Both the position numbers and the translations under genes were made by a program. This document shows, one piece after another, positions 59,708 to 64,000 of a stretch of DNA of 64,000 nt (its first letter is position 1; each line of letters begins with the position of its first letter). Below the pieces are notes generated by a model. The model did not search any database, had not been told where the DNA came from, and worked only from the letters and a program-made list of their open reading frames with translations. Source of the DNA: Trema orientale. Lineage: Eukaryota > Streptophyta > Magnoliopsida > Rosales > Cannabaceae. Where the stretch lies: the NCBI GenBank assembly GCA_002914845.1, contig JXTC01000486.1, forward strand, positions 51,808-115,807, in the 5' to 3' direction.

Positions 59708-60856
59708 GGAACTAAGAACCCAGAGCACTCCTCTTCACTCTCCCTCTCTGCATTCTGCTCTCTCTCCAAGTAGTAGAGCTTACCAACTTAATCTCTCTTT
59801 GCATGTCTATGGATTGAGGTAAAAGCTTTAAACCTTATGAAAGTTTTGAGTTTGATTGTTGTTATGAGTTTTTAATGAGTAACAATTGCTATGGGTTGGT
59901 ATTTTAAGATTCTTTCATTCCCAATCTTGTTATAAAGCTTGTAAAATACATTTCTGATCGGTTTGGATAATTTGATTTGGAGTTTTTGCAAAAATTTGGA
60001 ATCTGGAATTTCTGGTTTTTCACTGAGCAGTTTCTATTCTTGGGCTATTTCGTACCCTTAACCTTATCCAAATGAACTGAAATTTTATTATGTCGTAGTA
60101 GACATCTAACTCTTTCCGAATTGACCTTACTTGTAAAATTTGGTTAAGGATTCGATTTTCTACAAATTTTCTAAGATGCGTTTTCGTCGCTGTCAGCAAA
60201 ACAGAGTCTCGTCTCTGGAGCTATTTTTAGTCGACCAGAATTCATTTTAGTCAACTAGAATCTATTTCTAATGACTTGATCAACTCGTTGAATAGGGGTT
60301 GGCTTCCGGGGTTATTTTGGTCGACCAGGGTTGGTCGACCAAACTTTTTCAGATCCAGCAAGTTATCGTGTCGAGTGTTTTTCACTGAAGTTTGACCGTA
60401 TTTCAACCTTTGGTACATCTCAAACATCATATTTAAAAGTAATGTCTTAAACCATATTGTATTTTATATTTAAGGCTGAGATAAGTTAGGTATTTAATTA
60501 TAGTAGTGCTAATATTAAGACTAAGTGGAAACTTAGAATTAGAGAAAAGCTTCAATTAATCTTGTTACTGTATTGTGTTATAGTAGGAACGATTATACGT
60601 GAGATTTTGGTGTGAACTATTTTACTAATGCTTGAGGTATACTATTTTCAAGTAAGTGCAGTTATTTATCTACAGCATTGAATAACTAATGGTGCAAAAA
60701 TTTGTAGTAGAAATATATTTATTGTGCTTTGCCTATTATACGTGCTAAGTTAATTTTTGTGTTGCTAAAGATGTTGTGTTAGCATATAGTAAAGTACTTA
60801 TGTAAAGGCACATATATGCACTTACCAATTGATACATGTAGTGAATTATTATGTCC

Positions 60857-61345
60857 AGTGATACTTGTGATGAGTCACTAACGGAATTGAGGTAATGATG
60901 CTTGTGATGAGTCGTTACGTGTACATTTAGTGATGCTTGTGATGAGTCACTAACAGAATTAAGGTAACGATGCTTGTGATGAGTCATTACATGCATATTT
61001 AGTTATGCTTGTGATGAGTTACTAACGAAATTAAGGTAACGATGCTTGTGATGAGTCGTTACGTGCATAGTTAGTGATGCTTATGATGAGTCACTAACGG
61101 AATTAAGGTAACGATGCTTATGATGAGTCGTTACGTGCACATTTAGTGATGTTTGTGATGAATCACTAACGGAATTAAGGTAACGATGCTTGTGATGAGT
61201 CGTTACGTGCACAATGGAATTAAGGTAACGATGCTTGTGATGAGTCGTTATGTGCACATTTAGTGATGCCTGTGATGAGTTGTTACATGAATACTCCAGT
61301 GATGCTTGTGATGAGTCAATGTTGAGCTAGATTGGCGATGTTTGT
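60857..61345 (+). repeat. 72-bp tandem repeat inside the solo LTR
   Basis: About six units, with starts at 60857, 60929, 61001, 61073 and 61145 and shorter ones after. Each is made of two related 36-bp halves: AGTGATGCTTGTGATGAGTC then ACTAACGGAATTAAGG, and AACGATGCTTGTGATGAGTC then GTTACGTGCACATTT. The dyads AGTGA..TCACT and AACGA..TCGTT lie at the ends of the halves. Confidence 0.92.
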
Positions 61346-61913
61346 GATGAGTCGTCCAATATGGAATAAGAAAATAAAAAAAAGGGTCTGGGACCTATCA
61401 CTATATGTGTATTATTGGCATACTTGTTGTGCTTGTTTTTATGGCTTGGTTGTGCATCGTAGTTGTCGTGTTAAATTTTGTATAGTTTGCCTATTTTGAA
61501 GTTTGGTATAATCTTTGTCCTGCCTTACTAAGCGTTTTGCTTATTTAGTTACTCCGTACTACAGGTAAAGGAAAGAAAAAGATTGGCCTGTGATGAGCGG
61601 ACCAATCAGCGTGCGATGTACATATGGCCCGACCATGGAAAATATGAAAATGTTTTAAAAGTAGCTCAAACTCTGTTATTTGAATTTCGGAAGTTATTTT
61701 GTATAATTATGTTGAGTAAAAAAGAAGCGTTTGTGAAAAAAAAAAAAAAAAGTTTAATGTGGTTATGTTTTTTATGTTGGAAATTTTTTAACATCTCTAT
61801 GTTTTTGTTATATAAAATTTATGTGTTGTTGAAGAAAAAAAAAATTAGTTAACAGGTCTTAATCAGAAAGTAATAATTTTAATCATTATAAACACGGAGG
61901 ATGTTACAGGTAT

Positions 61914-62120
61914 GTTAGGCTTTTCCCAAGTCTAGATCAGAAAAGCTAAAATCAAAATTAATATTTAAAAAAAAACGAATATAATGGGGGGGTCAATATT
62001 GAAAACAGCCTTTGTGTAAAGGTCATCAAGCTAATTTGTTTGGAAAAAAAATTACAATCTCACTTTATCATTAACTTAGTTCTCCCAGCTCTCTTTATCA
62101 TTCAAAACTTAAAAAGAAGA
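61914..62120. other. Short unique spacer between MULE B and element C
   Basis: About 200 bases without features, continuing 48168-48203 once the solo LTR is removed. It separates two MULE termini that face each other. Confidence 0.5.
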
Positions 62121-62739
62121 GGAAAAGCCATTGAGTTTTATAACCTTAAATGATTTTTTTATTTGGACCATGACCTTTTAAAAGTGCTTTTTAGAGTCAT
62201 GACCTCCATATTAATGAAACTTATGATTTTCCTATCATACCCTTAGTTAATGATGGTAGGGAAGTAGTTCATAAAATAAATAAAACCTTAATATAGAAAA
62301 AAGAAAAGAAAAAGAGAAAAAGAAAATTAGAAATAATGCTAGAAAGCATGGGCAAGGGATTGGAGTGGACGAGCAGCTCTAGTCCAGGCCTCCACTCCAA
62401 CCATTCTTGCATTGTTCCTCTCTTCTCTTTTTTTCTCTTATTATCTCAATCTGAGTTTCCTATTACTCTTAAGATTATTGGCACAATTTCCCAATCATTC
62501 GAAGCAAGCACGAATGCAAGCACTTTTCACATTGTATAATATCAAGTTCAGCATTTCAATTCTCTCAAATCTTGTTCAAAATAAGTTTAGATTCAAAATT
62601 TAGTAAGTTAAAGTTTCGTTTGTAAGTTAGTATTCCATACTTTAAAGGTTAAATGAAATTAAAAGGCACAACGTGTGGATTTGAGCTTGCATTTAAGTTT
62701 TTTGCGTCGAAATCGAACCTAGGAAGAAGATGAACAGTA

Positions 62740-63085
62740 GAACTCGATCGGTTCCAACCGAGCTCGATTGGATCCATTCGAGTACATTATGAATGAGTAA
62801 ATAACGCGATTGGAACTCCGGTCAAGCGCGATCAGATTCGTTTGAAAGATTCTTATATAACCTGACTAGTTCCAATCGAGCTCGATTGGATCCATTTGAG
62901 TTCTTTATCAAAGAGTAAATAACCCGATTGGAACTCCAATTAAGCTCAATTAGATTCATTAGAAAGCCTATTATAGAGCTCGATTGGTTCCAATCGAGCT
63001 CGATTGGACCCATTCGAGTTTTTTAAAGAAGAGTAAATAATTCGATCGGCTCCAATCGAGCTCGATTGGGACCAATTGAGCTCTT
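62740..63085 (+). repeat. Palindromic repeats in the leader intron of element C
   Basis: Copies of CTCGATTGGTTCCAATCGAG and CTCGATTGGATCCATTCGAG alternate with AGAGTAAATAA spacers. It is collinear with 47485-47830 of MULE B. Confidence 0.85.
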
Positions 63086-63189
63086 TCATTTTTATTTTTT
63101 TATACCTGTTTCTTTTTTTAAAAAAAATTTAGACATTTTTTTTTACTTTCGATACTTATCAATAGTAATTGTAAATTTTTGTTGCAGAA

Positions 63190-63612
63190 ATGACTCGTAC
63201 AATAATATATGTGCAATATGATAGAGAGTGGAAGGAGAATGAAGAGTCTTACGAGAGGTTGCCAAAGAATCCAGAAACTATCGTTCTTGTTTTTAACAAA
63301 TCTATTATTAAGTTTTCGGAATTGGTGCTGAAATTATATGATCGGCTTGGTGTGGACCATAATAAAATAAAATTGAAACTAAGTTACTTATCTTATTATC
63401 TATTGGAGAAGATGCCTCCGGTCATGTTACAAAGTGATGAATGTGTTATTGGATATCTTTCTAATATTGGAAAGCATAAACGTAGACCAAAGGAGCAAAG
63501 ATTTCCTTCAAAAGGAGAAGACAAAAGAAGTAGAAAAAGGTGCGAGTTATGCGGATACCTCGGATACACCAAAAAGAAGTGCCCTCTTCCAACCAGTTCT
63601 TCTCAATTATAG
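63190..63612 (+). CDS. 140-aa fusion of MULE transposase N-terminus and zinc knuckle
   Basis: The ATG lies two bases after the splice acceptor GTTGCAG. Residues 1-100 are the PB1-like N-terminus (MTRTIIYVQYDREWKENEES, FSELVLKLYDRLGVDHNKI, DECVIGYLSNIG). At about residue 102 the sequence jumps to the C-terminal tail RPKEQRFPSKGEDKRSRKRC, ELCGYLGYTKKKC, ending SSSQL, the same end as B. The knuckle His is Tyr here (GYTKKKC). The whole DNA-binding module, DDE core and SWIM finger are gone, so it cannot catalyse transposition. The open frame may be chance or reflect a short time since the deletion. Leader splicing is doubtful because the donor is GC. Confidence 0.7.
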   Translation: MTRTIIYVQYDREWKENEESYERLPKNPETIVLVFNKSIIKFSELVLKLYDRLGVDHNKIKLKLSYLSYYLLEKMPPVMLQSDECVIGYLSNIGKHKRRPKEQRFPSKGEDKRSRKRCELCGYLGYTKKKCPLPTSSSQL

Positions 63613-63803
63613 TTCATGAAATAGAGATTGTATAGCCAAAAATTCATTTTATTTGAAATATGTAATATTCTTTGTAAGAATGCTTTTATTATGTATTTGC
63701 TTATGTATTATGTAGTACGTATTCGAGCAGTGCCATTTTTATTTACTATCTATAAAGTAGCTTTAAAAATAAATAATTCCGAGCTCGACTGGATCTATTT
63801 GTG

Positions 63804-64000
63804 GTTAAAAGGAGTTCCGTTGCGGATAGATCGTAGAGAGCTATTTGTGGATCTTGTGATGTTAGAAATACATGAATATGAGGTAATACTCGGAATGGAT
63901 TGGCATTCCAAGTATAATGCTACTATTGACTGTGGAAAGAAAAGAGTGATTTTCCAACCTTCTGAAGAGGACCAGTTTGTTTTCATCGGTACTCCACCAA
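63804..64000 (+). pseudogene. Chromovirus protease fragment, runs off the right edge
   Basis: Translation gives VPLRIDRRELFVDLVMLEIH, then EVILGMDWHSKYNATIDCGK and KKRVIFQPSEEDQFVFIG, the C-terminal lobe of the chromovirus aspartic protease. It is open to the edge. The last 54 bases equal the first 54 of the window with few differences. No LTR or gag precedes it; the join to MULE C DNA at about 63803 is abrupt, so this copy is 5'-truncated or rearranged. Confidence 0.85.

Larger units (their letters stand above)
48204..61908 (+). mobile_element. Solo chromovirus-type LTR (about 2.68 kb) split by a Tat element
   Basis: The ends TGTAACCCCCC (48204) and GGATGTTACA (61908) are flanked by GGTAT at 48199-48203 and 61909-61913. 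Without the Tat insertion (48686-59707 and one GGAAC) the LTR is 482 plus 2196 bp. It lacks any internal domain. It contains a 72-bp tandem array (60857-61345). The roughly 89-codon open stretch at 61583-61852 lies near the LTR 3' end and is probably chance. Confidence 0.88.
62121..63803 (+). mobile_element. Element C: internally deleted derivative of the MULE A/B family
   Basis: The left terminal repeat is at 62121-62290, followed by the leader (GAAGCAAGCACGAATGCAAG, with the donor GT changed to GC), palindromic repeats (62740-63085), acceptor GTTGCAG and ATG at 63190. The coding part jumps from the N-terminal region to the last 34 codons of the transposase. The 3' flank matches MULE B up to about 63803, where chromovirus protease sequence starts abruptly, so the right end is lost. 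Confidence 0.85.

Noticed and set aside
61583..61852. 89-codon open frame near the end of the solo LTR
   Set aside because: It lies in LTR sequence, includes two poly-A runs and a hydrophobic chance translation; no domain.

Overview
The window is nuclear DNA of a flowering plant, probably a eudicot, and consists almost entirely of transposable elements. This follows from the mix of families: Ty3/gypsy chromovirus and Tat-lineage elements, Ty1/copia, a non-autonomous LTR element and Mutator-like elements (MULEs) that carry Ulp1-type protease genes. Base composition is AT-rich and most frames are broken by scattered stops and small indels. I saw no ordinary single-copy host gene, rRNA or tRNA.

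Layout. 1-6084: 3' part of a Tekay/Del-like chromovirus (protease end, RT, RNase H, integrase, chromodomain, 3' LTR). 6085-21729: nested remains. A solo or partial copia-type LTR (6085-6996 and 12618-12949) was hit by a minus-strand gag-only LTR element (6997-12617, near-TSD TAATG/CAATG) and by a second copia element (12955-21724, exact TSD TATAT). The second copia itself contains a MULE (about 13012-18367) with a mudrA-like pseudogene convergent with a GRF-zinc-finger/membrane-anchor pseudogene. 21730-24150: anonymous AT-rich DNA with GA microsatellites and a foldback MITE.

24157-48167 is the most unusual part: two related Kaonashi-type MULEs in mirror orientation. Element A (about 24157-37388) has transposase on + and a DUF1985/Ulp1-protease gene on -. 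Element B (about 37389-48167) has the Ulp1 gene on + and transposase on -. Their Ulp1 ends meet at about 37.4 kb. Element A was later hit by a solo gypsy LTR (28791-31544, TSD AGACC) and a 936-bp Mutator-type MITE (35361-36296, TSD AAATGAAAA). A third, internally deleted relative (C, about 62121-63803) lies to the right, in opposite orientation to B. It keeps an open 140-aa ORF joining the transposase N-terminus to its C-terminal zinc knuckle.

All three MULEs carry one family of near-palindromic repeats built on CTCGAYTGG...CCARTCGAG. In A and B these lie in the transposase 5'-UTR intron and downstream of both genes; in B they also fill the introns of the Ulp1 gene, and C keeps the intron array and the start of a 3' array. 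The B Ulp1 gene contains an array of five 36-bp, phase-0 micro-exons with nearly intact splice sites, against one in A. Two DNA segments (5' leader, and the spacer between the convergent genes) have opposite orientations relative to the coding regions in A and B, which suggests inversion between the inverted repeat arrays.

48204-61908: a solo chromovirus LTR (TSD GGTAT) split by a complete 11.0-kb Tat-lineage Ty3/gypsy element (48686-59707, TSD GGAAC, two 603-bp LTRs with about 22 differences by eye). That element has gag, PR, RT, a degenerate RNase H plus a second RNase H, INT, and an antisense multi-exon extra ORF between pol and the 3' LTR. 63804-64000: protease part of another copy of the chromovirus seen at the left edge.
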